9,275 nucleotides of DNA from JAHEFX01 sp964614585 (lineage in GTDB: Bacteria > Actinomycetota > Acidimicrobiia > Spongiisociales > JAENVV01). The stretch spans positions 1 to 9,275 of the forward strand of contig CAZTLW010000094.1 of assembly GCA_964614585.1 (NCBI GenBank). Reading direction: 5' to 3'. Below the pieces are notes generated by a model. The model saw only the letters and a list, made by a program, of their open reading frames with translations. It was not told the DNA's origin and did not search any database. The number at the start of each line of letters is the position of its first letter. Position 1 is the first letter of the stretch. This document shows, piece by piece, positions 1 through 8,044 of the stretch. The position numbers and the translations under genes were made by a program.

Positions 1-377
1 AAGGGTCGGTGGAGGTGGATGGAGTCGCCGCCTCCCGGGGTGACCTGGAACACGCCACCTGCGTCGGGTTGATCGAGGCGGGCGACGGGTCGGGGCCGAC
101 CCGCCAGTCGGTGTCGCCCCGCCAGCGGCGCCGGATCCTTCACCGTGACCAGCACCGATGCACGATCGACGGGTGCGTCAGCCGCCACCGCCTCGAAGTC
201 CATCACATCCGCCACCGGGCTCAGGGTGGGTCGGATGAGGACAGCAATCTCACCACTCTCTGCTGGTTCCACCACCATGTGGTGGTCCACCGGCGAGGCT
301 TCAGCATCGACCGCACCTCACCGCCGGGCCGACGCCGCCTCCTCCCACCCGGCCACGAACGGGGTCCACCCGGCTGA
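1..377 (+). CDS. HNH endonuclease-domain protein (13E12/DUF222-type), C-terminal part
   Basis: The gene is cut by the left window edge. The frame is open from base 3 and leaves 124 residues before a TGA at 375-377. The visible part is an HNH nuclease fold: a Cys-x4-Cys pair (codons near 159 and 174), a VHHIRH motif carrying the first catalytic histidine, an Asn about 15 residues later (SNLTTLC), then LCWFHHHVVVH with a zinc-type Cys and the final histidines. This order (CxxxxC, HH, N, C, HH/H) is typical of the C-terminal domain of the abundant actinobacterial 13E12/DUF222 proteins. Their N-terminal helical region would lie upstream of the window. The tail after the HNH is short and rich in Pro, Arg and Gly. 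Family members are presumed DNA nucleases, many linked to repeated or mobile gene families, but the cellular role is mostly unknown. The GTG at 9 is probably internal rather than the true start. It is convergent with the P-type ATPase gene. Confidence 0.85.
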   Translation, partial: GSVEVDGVAASRGDLEHATCVGLIEAGDGSGPTRQSVSPRQRRRILHRDQHRCTIDGCVSRHRLEVHHIRHRAQGGSDEDSNLTTLCWFHHHVVVHRRGFSIDRTSPPGRRRLLPPGHERGPPG

Positions 378-428
378 GCCCCAGCCCGACCCCGGCCCGA
401 TCCCCACCCGCCAGCACCCTCACCCGAT

Positions 429-446
429 ACCCGCCCCACGGCGGGT
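429..446. terminator. Candidate bidirectional terminator hairpin
   Basis: Between the convergent ends of the HNH gene (377) and the ATPase gene (470) there is a perfect 7-bp inverted repeat, ACCCGCC / GGCGGGT, with a 4-base CCAC loop. It is the clearest hairpin in the 92-bp spacer and lies between two converging stop codons, which suits a terminator. No T-run follows on either strand, so it would be a non-canonical, GC-only hairpin of the kind often proposed in actinobacteria. Short GC stems arise easily by chance in DNA this rich. Confidence 0.35.
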
Positions 447-469
447 CACACCCGCGTCCTGCGCGCCCC

Positions 470-2977
<2,508 letters not shown>

Positions 2978-3019
2978 CGTGGCGGGCTCGGTGCGGCGGT
3001 GGGCGATCGGCGCATGTGC

Positions 3020-3685
3020 CTACCGCTCCGCCTCGCCCTCGGCACCGAAGTCACCCTCGACCCCACCATCGGTCCAGGCGGCGATCGCCTTCGGGTACAT
3101 CTCGGTGAAGACCTCGATCATCTCCTCCAGCGGCAGGTCGTCGTAGCTCCCCCGATCGTTCACGTACTCCATGAACTCCCGGCCGTCGTCGGTGGCCGAC
3201 TGGAACAGGCTGTCCCCGATGCCGTCCCACTCGAGCGGCGTCACCCCGAACCGCTCACACAACTCCTGGTTGAACGCCGGCGTGCAGCGCACCCACTCGC
3301 CGTCGAGGAGCAACTCGGTCGTGCCGTGATAGGCGAAGACATCCGTGCCCATGAGCTCCGACAGCCGCTCGGTGTTGAGGTGGTTGCGGACGTCGGCGAA
3401 GGCGAGCCGGGCCGGGATGCCCACCGACCGGGCGGCCGCCGCCAACAGGACGGACTTGCTGACACACCAGCCGTGGCCCTCGGACAGGGCGGTCGACGCC
3501 TTCATCCCGTCGACCGTCAGGTGGATGTCGTAGGGGTCGTAGCGGATGTCGTCCCGCACGGCCAGGTAGAGGCGGATCGCCCGCTCCCGATCGTTCTCGG
3601 CGTCCCCGATCGCACGGCGGGCGTACTCGCGCACCGCCGGGTGGTCGGCGTCGATGAACTCGGTGGGCGAGAGGGTGGCGTCCAT
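3020..3685 (-). CDS. Transglutaminase-like superfamily protein
   Basis: A 221-residue soluble protein with the papain-like transglutaminase core and no signal peptide or membrane segment, so probably cytoplasmic. The catalytic region is GHGWCVSKS with Cys74, followed by the helix LLAAAARSVGIPARL and the strand FADVRNH. The second catalytic residue is His120 in AYHGTTELLLDGEW. The third position, usually Asp, falls in WVRCTPAFN (Thr135 to Asn139) and has no Asp. The W-x-x-x-TPAFN form is, as I recall it, common in bacterial single-domain relatives. Such proteins act as cysteine peptidases, amidases or transferases on peptide substrates; the substrate here is unknown. The C-terminal third (about 150-221) is acidic and predicted helical. 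The ATG at 3685 gives the family's usual length. The gene lies 41 bp after the small membrane protein gene and 42 bp before the P-type ATPase gene, all on the minus strand. A TAGCCT box nine bases upstream of the ATG may give it its own promoter. Confidence 0.92.
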   Translation of the reverse strand: MDATLSPTEFIDADHPAVREYARRAIGDAENDRERAIRLYLAVRDDIRYDPYDIHLTVDGMKASTALSEGHGWCVSKSVLLAAAARSVGIPARLAFADVRNHLNTERLSELMGTDVFAYHGTTELLLDGEWVRCTPAFNQELCERFGVTPLEWDGIGDSLFQSATDDGREFMEYVNDRGSYDDLPLEEMIEVFTEMYPKAIAAWTDGGVEGDFGAEGEAER

Positions 3686-3694
3686 GGGTCCGTG

Positions 3695-3700
3695 AGGCTA
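3695..3700 (-). promoter_or_regulatory. Possible -10 box for the transglutaminase-like gene
   Basis: On the minus strand TAGCCT ends nine bases before the ATG at 3685. This fits the TANNNT actinobacterial -10 consensus and would place transcription start at, or one or two bases before, the start codon. It lies in the 41-bp spacer after the membrane protein gene, so it would be an internal promoter of the three-gene block. No matching -35 is seen, and there is no Shine-Dalgarno before the ATG. Confidence 0.35.
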
Positions 3701-3726
3701 CCGACGGGCGGGTCGGGGCCCGTGGC

Positions 3727-4251
3727 TCAGGCGGGTGGCCCGAGGTGGTCGCGGACCGATCGCGTCCACGGCAGGGCCACCAGCAGCGCCGCCACCGTCA
3801 GGTAGATGCCGTAGAGGAGGAAGGCGAACGTCCGGTCCTCACCCGGCGGCGACTCCCACGGCGTCCCGAGCCACGTGATCTCGACCGCCATCCACGCCAA
3901 GAAGCCGATCCCGAGCGCCAGCGTCGCCGCCCACGACCAGTGCTGCCCGGTCGCATGCTCGACGCCTTCCAGCCATGCCCACCTCGGCCGGCGCAGCACA
4001 CCGACCATGACCACCAGCGATCCGAGTCCGAACACCAGGGCCAGAACGATGCCCGGCAGGACGAACGAGTCGGCGACCGGGATCCGATCGAGGAAGTCGG
4101 CGGGCAGGAACTCATTGCCCTGCGGGAAGACCAGCATCTCGATCCCACCACCGAGCGCCGTCACCCCCAGGAACCCCAGTGTGCCCACGAGGGCCCGGAC
4201 GGCACCCGTCCGGCGAGTCGCGGTTCGCTTCCAGGCCGTCGAGCTGGACAT
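3727..4251 (-). CDS. Small four-helix integral membrane protein of unknown function
   Basis: A 174-residue protein with four hydrophobic segments at about 19-42, 62-86, 105-124 and 141-161. The N-terminus (KRTATRR), the loop after helix 2 (RRPR) and the C-terminus (RSVRDH) are basic, so by the positive-inside rule both ends should face the cytoplasm. The first external loop carries VFPQGNEFLPADFLDRIPVADSF, leading into LPGIVLALVFGLG. A proline/glycine loop followed by F-x-LPG at the start of helix 2 recurs in small uncharacterised actinobacterial membrane proteins, to my recollection, but I cannot name a family or function. It has no catalytic motif, no lipobox and no cysteine. The ATG at 4251 is supported by an AGGAGGT Shine-Dalgarno five bases upstream. 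It is the first gene of the minus-strand block leading to the transglutaminase-like protein and P-type ATPase, and is divergent from the J-domain gene. Confidence 0.85.
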   Translation of the reverse strand: MSSSTAWKRTATRRTGAVRALVGTLGFLGVTALGGGIEMLVFPQGNEFLPADFLDRIPVADSFVLPGIVLALVFGLGSLVVMVGVLRRPRWAWLEGVEHATGQHWSWAATLALGIGFLAWMAVEITWLGTPWESPPGEDRTFAFLLYGIYLTVAALLVALPWTRSVRDHLGPPA

Positions 4252-4256
4252 GGCGG

Positions 4257-4264
4257 ACCTCCTC
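4257..4264 (-). promoter_or_regulatory. Strong Shine-Dalgarno of the membrane protein gene
   Basis: On the minus strand GAGGAGGT lies five bases before the ATG at 4251 and fixes that start. It is the only near-perfect ribosome binding site at a gene start in this window. The other starts either have none or directly follow a -10-like box, so this gene probably has a leadered transcript. Confidence 0.65.
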
Positions 4265-4278
4265 GATGGTTCACCACC

Positions 4279-4284
4279 AAGCTA
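4279..4284 (-). promoter_or_regulatory. Possible -10 box for the membrane protein gene
   Basis: Minus-strand TAGCTT matches TANNNT and lies 27 bases before the ATG at 4251. Transcription starting about seven bases downstream would give a leader of roughly 20 bases containing the Shine-Dalgarno. No convincing -35 hexamer is visible. Confidence 0.35.
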
Positions 4285-4326
4285 CGCGGACGGTGCCCGG
4301 CCGCCCGACGCCGTGCTGCCGACTCG

Positions 4327-4338
4327 CCGACGCGTCGG
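4327..4338. promoter_or_regulatory. Perfect 12-bp palindrome at the -35 position of the J-domain gene (candidate operator)
   Basis: CCGACGCGTCGG is a perfect dyad lying in the divergent spacer 4252-4368. If the J-domain gene starts transcription at its ATG (4369), the centre of the dyad falls near -36, where a regulator would overlap RNA polymerase. No matching repeat was noticed elsewhere in the window. A few 12-bp palindromes are expected by chance in 9 kb of GC-rich DNA, so position is the main support. Confidence 0.25.
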
Positions 4339-4355
4339 TTGCCATCCCTGCTCCC

Positions 4356-4361
4356 TAGCCT
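4356..4361 (+). promoter_or_regulatory. -10 box of a leaderless promoter for the J-domain gene
   Basis: TAGCCT is followed by exactly seven bases and then the ATG at 4369, so the first transcribed base would be the A of the start codon. There is no Shine-Dalgarno upstream, which fits leaderless translation. The same spacing occurs before three other genes in the window. Confidence 0.5.
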
Positions 4362-4368
4362 CGCCACG

Positions 4369-5214
4369 ATGGCCGTCCGTCGCACTCCCGAGCCGGATCC
4401 GTACGCCGTGCTCGGTGTGCCCCGGGACGCCACCACGGACCAGATCCGGGCCGCCTACCGGGCCCGTATGAAGGCCGTCCATCCCGACGCAGGAGGCAGC
4501 GAACGGTCGGCCGCCTCCGTCAATGCCGCCTACGGCATCCTCTCCGATCCGACCCGGCGGACCCGCTGGGACCGCGACCATCCGGTCATCCCGCGGCCGA
4601 CCGCCGGCACCGCGTCCCCGCCGCCCCGCCAACCCCCGCCGACCCGGACCCAGCCGGCCCGGGCCGCGCAGACCAGCCCGCCACCGAGGACCGTCCCACC
4701 ACCCGACGCTCGCCCTCGGGCGGCGCCTCGTCGCAGCCAGTGGCCGTTCATCGCCGTCGGCAGCACCGTGCTGGTCTCCCTGCTGCTGGTCTTCGGGGTC
4801 ACCGCCACCGTCCCCACCGCCGACGACTCCCTGGCGGCCGAGGACGACCCCTTCACGATCGTGGCGGGCGACTGCGTGGACCTCGATCGACCCATCCCGG
4901 CCGACGTGCCCTGCGACTCCGGCCGTGCCGACGGCGAGGTCCTGAGCGTGACCGGTTCCGGGGTCGCCTGCCCCATCGGGACCGAGGCCGTTCAGGGCCC
5001 GGGCAACGCCACCCTGTGTCTCGACCGGTTCCCCGGCTTCGAGGTGCTGGGTTGCGTCGACATCCGGGGCAACGCCGTCTTCCCGGTCGATTGCACGCCC
5101 AACCCCGAGGCGATCATCTCGTCGATCGTCGGCAACGCCACCGGGTGCCCGATCGGGACCGACGCGACCGCCACGCTCGAGGACGGTCGCCTCGCCTGCC
5201 TCGTGATTCCCTAG
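4369..5214 (+). CDS. Membrane-anchored J-domain (DnaJ-like) protein with tandem four-cysteine ectodomain
   Basis: A 281-residue protein in four parts. Residues about 10-70 are a J-domain (PYAVLGVPRDAT, RMKAVHPDAGG with the HPD triad at 38-40, NAAYGILSDPTRR), which would stimulate the ATPase of DnaK in the cytoplasm. Residues 73-122 are a Pro/Arg-rich linker. Residues 125-148 form one transmembrane helix (WPFIAVGSTVLVSLLLVFGV). Residues 150-281 should lie outside the membrane and hold eight cysteines as two repeats: C169, C182, C201, C217 and C229, C242, C260, C277. Each has a CPIGT motif at its third cysteine and ends in CL. The GDCVDLD...PC...CP.GT...CL pattern resembles, from memory, the LppU-type extracytoplasmic domain of actinobacteria. 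It lacks the zinc-finger and C-terminal substrate domains of true DnaJ. The start follows a leaderless-type -10 box and gives the J-domain its normal N-terminus; the frame is open much further upstream but overlaps the divergent gene. The gene ends two bases before a scaffold gap. Confidence 0.92.
   Translation: MAVRRTPEPDPYAVLGVPRDATTDQIRAAYRARMKAVHPDAGGSERSAASVNAAYGILSDPTRRTRWDRDHPVIPRPTAGTASPPPRQPPPTRTQPARAAQTSPPPRTVPPPDARPRAAPRRSQWPFIAVGSTVLVSLLLVFGVTATVPTADDSLAAEDDPFTIVAGDCVDLDRPIPADVPCDSGRADGEVLSVTGSGVACPIGTEAVQGPGNATLCLDRFPGFEVLGCVDIRGNAVFPVDCTPNPEAIISSIVGNATGCPIGTDATATLEDGRLACLVIP
4873..5199 (+). repeat. Two tandem four-cysteine protein repeats in the J-domain protein ectodomain
   Basis: The coded segment holds two units of about 49 residues with cysteine spacings C-x12-C-x18-C-x15-C (4873-5019) and C-x12-C-x17-C-x16-C (5053-5199). 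Both carry CPIGT followed by D/E-A or E-A type residues, and both end in a CL dipeptide. Outside the cysteines and this motif the units have diverged, which suggests an old internal duplication. Two disulfides per unit are likely in an oxidising extracytoplasmic setting. Confidence 0.75.
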
Positions 5215-5215
5215 C

Positions 5216-5315
5216 NNNNNNNNNNNNNNNNNNNNNNNNNNNNNNNNNNNNNNNNNNNNNNNNNNNNNNNNNNNNNNNNNNNNNNNNNNNNNNNNNNNNN
5301 NNNNNNNNNNNNNNN
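5216..5315. other. Scaffold gap of 100 N
   Basis: Exactly 100 N separate the stop of the J-domain gene (5214) from the end of the HAD phosphatase gene (5330). A round 100 is the conventional placeholder for a gap of unknown size, so the true distance and even the adjacency of the flanking contigs are uncertain. Genes could be missing here. Confidence 0.97.
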
Positions 5316-5329
5316 CCGAGGGCGGGGCC

Positions 5330-6103
5330 TCAGCCGAGGCGCCGGCCATGCCGGCGACCCAGCGCATACATGCCCACCGCCAGGCCGAGACCCCCGACGA
5401 CCGACGTCCCGATCGTGATGCCGCGTTTGGTCTTCTGGGCGAAGTGCACGACGGGCCAGTTCGACCGGCGGGCCACCCGGAGCAGTTCCCGGTCCGGGTT
5501 CACGGCGACGGGGTGGCCGACCACCCCGAGCATCGGCAGATCGCTGCTCGAGTCCGAATAGGCGTAGCAGAGCCGCAGGTCGTAGCCCCGCTCGTCGGCG
5601 AGGTCCCGGATGCGATCCACCTTGCCCTCGCCGTAGACGAACGCCTTGGCGAGACGTCCCGTGTACACCCCGTCCATGACCTCCGACTCGGTGGCGATGG
5701 CGCCGGTCATGCCGAGGGCGTCGGCCAGCGGCCGGACGATCTCGACCGGGGAGGCCGACACGATCCACGTGTCCCGACCGGCCTCCCGGTGCTTCTCCAC
5801 GGCACGACGAGTCTCCGGTCGGACCTCCGAGAGCAGGCGCGGGAGGATGAGGTCGTTGAGCGCGAGCGTGTCGGACTGGGACCGGCCCGCCACCGCCTCG
5901 AGGATCCGGTCCCGCACCATGTCGGACTGGTCGTCGGACCCGCCGGTCAGGCGGAAGACGATGGCCTGGCGAGCGTCCCGGACGAGGTCGGAGGTCGGGA
6001 TGTGGCCCTGGCGGTAGGCCACCCAACCGAAGATGAACGTGGACGCTCCGGCGATGAGCGTCCGGTCGAGGTCGAAGAAGGCCGCCGCCTGGGTGTCGGT
6101 CAC
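5330..6103 (-). CDS. HAD-superfamily hydrolase, subfamily IB (SerB-like phosphatase) with C-terminal membrane segment
   Basis: A 257-residue HAD phosphatase if started at the GTG at 6103. It holds motif I FFDLDRTL with nucleophile D11 and acid/base D13; a helical cap between motifs I and II; motif II IVSASP with Ser116; the motif III lysine in GEGKVDRI (K161); and motif IV YSDSSSDLPML with D184 and D188. This layout is that of the HAD-IB group containing phosphoserine phosphatase-like proteins. The substrate is a phosphomonoester that I cannot specify. The C-terminus adds a hydrophobic stretch at about 229-249 between basic residues (KTKR and RRHGRR), probably a membrane anchor. Start choice: a TAGGAT box at 6111-6116 lies seven bases before the GTG at 6103, as for other leaderless genes here. 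That box overlaps the alternative ATG at 6112, and the ATG at 6145 would overlap the divergent methyltransferase start. If that promoter is wrong, 6112 is next best. A scaffold gap lies just downstream. Confidence 0.9.
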   Translation of the reverse strand: MTDTQAAAFFDLDRTLIAGASTFIFGWVAYRQGHIPTSDLVRDARQAIVFRLTGGSDDQSDMVRDRILEAVAGRSQSDTLALNDLILPRLLSEVRPETRRAVEKHREAGRDTWIVSASPVEIVRPLADALGMTGAIATESEVMDGVYTGRLAKAFVYGEGKVDRIRDLADERGYDLRLCYAYSDSSSDLPMLGVVGHPVAVNPDRELLRVARRSNWPVVHFAQKTKRGITIGTSVVGGLGLAVGMYALGRRHGRRLG

Positions 6104-6110
6104 CCGTGGC

Positions 6111-6116
6111 ATCCTA
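6111..6116 (-). promoter_or_regulatory. -10 box of a leaderless promoter for the HAD phosphatase gene
   Basis: Minus-strand TAGGAT lies seven bases before the GTG at 6103. This is the spacing that puts transcription start on the first base of the start codon. No -35 resembling TTGACA is seen 16-18 bases upstream. The box overlaps the ATG at 6112, which argues against that start. Confidence 0.45.
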
Positions 6117-6130
6117 CGGGGAGCCTTCGG

Positions 6131-6136
6131 TACCGT
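6131..6136 (+). promoter_or_regulatory. -10 box of a leaderless promoter for the methyltransferase gene
   Basis: TACCGT is followed by seven bases and the ATG at 6144. There is no Shine-Dalgarno. Its putative -35 region would fall on the -10 box and start of the divergent HAD gene. Confidence 0.45.
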
Positions 6137-6143
6137 CCCCGCC

Positions 6144-6770
6144 ATGGCGGTGATTCCCTTCTACGGCGGCAGCCACCCGGATCTGTTCGCCCTCGAGCGG
6201 CGGGCCATGGATCGGGCCGGCCGGGTGATCGACCACCTCGACCGGCGGCTCCCCGGAGGTCGCGTGCTCGACGTGGGGGCGGGGAACGGCCACACCGCCG
6301 CCGCCCTCACGGCGTCCGACCGGCTGGTCGTCGGCCTCGAACCCGACCTGCGCATGATCGACCCGTCCGTCGGCATCCCGTGGGCGGCCGGGGACGCCGC
6401 CGCCCTGCCGTTCGCCGACGACGCGTTCGACGCCGTCTATGCGACCTGGGCCTATTTCTTCCCGGGCTTCTGGGACATCGGCCCCGGGCTGGCCGAGGCC
6501 GAGCGGGTCACCCGCCCCGGTGGGCCGATCGTGGTCGTGGACAACCTCGGCGACGACGAGTTCTGTGCCCTGGCCGGCAACGACATCGCCGCCGATGCCG
6601 ACTGGTGGGAGGCCGCCGGCTTCGAGCTGGCCGTGGTGGAGACCGCCTTCGAGTTCGACGACCTCGCCGAGGCGCGACGCCTGCTGGGGTGGTTCTTCGG
6701 GGACCGGGGCCGGGACGGCGCCGCCCGGCGGGTGGGATTCCGCGTCGGCGTCTTCTCCCGGGTCGTCTAG
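6144..6770 (+). CDS. Class I SAM-dependent methyltransferase
   Basis: A 208-residue soluble protein with the Rossmann-like methyltransferase fold. Motif I is RVLDVGAGNGH (40-50), which binds S-adenosylmethionine. The acidic residue ending strand 2 is E66 in VVGLEPD. GDAAALPFADDAFDAVYA (83-100) contributes the adenine-contacting Asp84 and strand 4. AEAERVTRPGGPIVVVDN (117-134) is the usual helix, turn and strand 5 of the Methyltransf_11 type. The region after 140 is short, with WWEAAGF and RRLLGWFFG, and lacks the long substrate-binding insertions that would name an acceptor. It transfers a methyl group to an unknown substrate, probably a small molecule. The ATG at 6144 is chosen because the protein then begins cleanly before the SAM fold and the start sits seven bases after a -10 box; upstream of it the frame overlaps the divergent HAD gene. 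The stop codon overlaps that of the convergent ArsA-like gene. Confidence 0.92.
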   Translation: MAVIPFYGGSHPDLFALERRAMDRAGRVIDHLDRRLPGGRVLDVGAGNGHTAAALTASDRLVVGLEPDLRMIDPSVGIPWAAGDAAALPFADDAFDAVYATWAYFFPGFWDIGPGLAEAERVTRPGGPIVVVDNLGDDEFCALAGNDIAADADWWEAAGFELAVVETAFEFDDLAEARRLLGWFFGDRGRDGAARRVGFRVGVFSRVV

Positions 6771-7957
6771 ACCGGGGTGCCCGCGGGGGTGCCGACCGGG
6801 GCGAACGCCACGGACAGCGTGCCATCGACGAGCTTGGCCGACTCGATGCGGCGCTTCGTGAGCGTGTCGGGCATCACGAAGGCTCGTCGGTAGGGACCGA
6901 GACCGACGTTCAGCTCCCGGCCGTGGCGGCGCACCGAGAGCTCGCCGCCCTCGGCGAAGGGGATGCGCAGGTGCAGCACCACCCGACCGGCCTCCTCAGA
7001 GACGTCGAAGGGACTCTGGGCCTCGAAGTCGTCGATGGGGTGGGTGTCGCCGTACAACTCACCGGCGAGCAGCCGGAGGCGGTCCACGCCGACCATCTCG
7101 TCGTCGAACAGCCGCAGGCGCGGGCGGGGCACCTCGGCGAAGGCCTCGTCGACCCGCTCGAGATGCCGGGCCTGGATCTCGCGCCAGCGGGCGAAGTACT
7201 CGCCGTCCACGGCGTCGGGCAGCACGCGGTTCACGACCACCGCGTCGATCCCGTAACCGAACAGACCGAGGTAGGTGTAGGTCCGTCGGGCCTCGTCGAT
7301 CACCATCGACTCGGGGTTGACGACGATGCGGGCCGTGGTGATCTCCGGATCGCCGAGCAGTTCCTTCACCTGCTCGACCTTGGTGAAGATGGTCTGGGCG
7401 GATCGGAACACGTCGTCCTCGGGCACCGGCAGATCGGTCATGCGAGTCAGGACCGGGCGTGCCGCCTTCATGATCCGGCGCTCGGCCGGCATGACCTTGT
7501 CGAAGTACCAGGAGAGCACCTCCGGCAGCGAGAGGAGGCGCAACGTCTCGGCAGTGGGGGCGCAGTCCACGACGATGGTGTCGAACTCGCCGGAGCGGGC
7601 GTGCTCATTGACCTCGAGGAGGGCGAAGAGTTCGTCCATCCCGGGGAAGACGAGGAACTCCTCCGCCTCGATCCCGCCGACGCCGCCCCAGTCGAACACG
7701 CGCTTGAGCTGTTCGTGGATGGCCCCCCAGTGGCGCTCCAGGGCGTCGTGGGTGTCGAGCTGTTGGCCCCAGAGACCGGGGACGACGGGCTCGGGGTCGT
7801 CGCCCAGGGTGATGCCGATGGCATCGGCCAGCGAGTGGGCCGGGTCCGTGGAGGTGACGAGGGTCCGGCTGCCGCGGTCGGCGGCGGCGATGGCGGTGGC
7901 GGCGGCGACGGTGGTCTTGCCGACGCCGCCCTTGCCGGTGACGAGGAGGATGCGCAC
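6767..7957 (-). CDS. ArsA/GET3-family ATPase with C-terminal HSP20-like domain
   Basis: A 396-residue cytoplasmic ATPase of the SIMIBI P-loop group. It has the deviant Walker A GKGGVGKTT (8-16) with signature Lys9, the switch I region STDPAHSLAD (36-45), switch II DCAPTAETLRLLSLPE (131-146), and the nucleotide-base region VNPESMVIDEARRTYTYLGLFG ending in VVVNRVLP (about 213-247). Residues about 325-388 form a beta-rich tail (RVVLHLRIPF..LSVRRHGRELNVGLG) matching the ArsA_HSP20 domain found on bacterial ArsA-like proteins. It is a single ATPase half, not the double E. coli ArsA. The only cysteine is C132, so the arsenite-binding cysteine triad of ArsA and the zinc CxxC of GET3 are absent. No ars gene is nearby, so arsenite export is unlikely. 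A chaperone or targeting ATPase role is possible, but the client is unknown. The start is the GTG at 7957, seven bases after TACCCT and directly before the first strand. The open frame continues further upstream only as an antisense shadow. Confidence 0.94.
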   Translation of the reverse strand: MRILLVTGKGGVGKTTVAAATAIAAADRGSRTLVTSTDPAHSLADAIGITLGDDPEPVVPGLWGQQLDTHDALERHWGAIHEQLKRVFDWGGVGGIEAEEFLVFPGMDELFALLEVNEHARSGEFDTIVVDCAPTAETLRLLSLPEVLSWYFDKVMPAERRIMKAARPVLTRMTDLPVPEDDVFRSAQTIFTKVEQVKELLGDPEITTARIVVNPESMVIDEARRTYTYLGLFGYGIDAVVVNRVLPDAVDGEYFARWREIQARHLERVDEAFAEVPRPRLRLFDDEMVGVDRLRLLAGELYGDTHPIDDFEAQSPFDVSEEAGRVVLHLRIPFAEGGELSVRRHGRELNVGLGPYRRAFVMPDTLTKRRIESAKLVDGTLSVAFAPVGTPAGTPV

Positions 7958-7964
7958 GACCGTG

Positions 7965-7970
7965 AGGGTA
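7965..7970 (-). promoter_or_regulatory. -10 box of a leaderless promoter for the ArsA-like gene
   Basis: Minus-strand TACCCT lies seven bases before the GTG at 7957. A weak -35 candidate, GAGACA at 7987-7992 (four of six matches to TTGACA), precedes it with a 16-bp spacer. No Shine-Dalgarno is present. Confidence 0.5.
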
Positions 7971-8030
7971 GGAGTCCGGCCGGGTTTGTCTCGGGGGTCC
8001 GAGGTTCCTCGGCTTGAGGGAATCGGGGCA

Positions 8031-8036
8031 TACACT
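8031..8036 (+). promoter_or_regulatory. -10 box of a (near-)leaderless promoter for the sugar dehydrogenase gene
   Basis: TACACT is followed by eight bases and the ATG at 8045. It is the best -10 match in the 87-bp divergent spacer 7958-8044, and no Shine-Dalgarno precedes the ATG. No clear -35 was found. Confidence 0.45.
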
Positions 8037-8044
8037 CCCGCTCG

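Noticed and set aside
1..377. Evidence for a mobile element or self-splicing intron at the HNH gene
   Set aside because: No inverted repeats, reverse transcriptase or intron structure are visible. The 13E12-type HNH proteins are common chromosomal genes in actinobacteria, and most of this gene lies outside the window.
3745..4368. N-terminal extension of the J-domain frame
   Set aside because: It is antisense to the membrane protein gene and of shadow-like composition. The J-domain begins normally from the ATG at 4369.
4282..6026. Open frames running through the 100-N gap on both strands
   Set aside because: They exist only because N codons are read as open. They overlap supported genes in other frames.
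6767..7957. Arsenic resistance operon
   Set aside because: Only an ArsA-like ATPase is present, without the metal-binding cysteines and without an arsenite permease, reductase or ArsR-type regulator nearby.
5348..8017. An 889-codon open frame on the plus strand
   Set aside because: It crosses the HAD gene, the methyltransferase gene and the ArsA-like gene in non-coding frames, and its composition is not protein-like.
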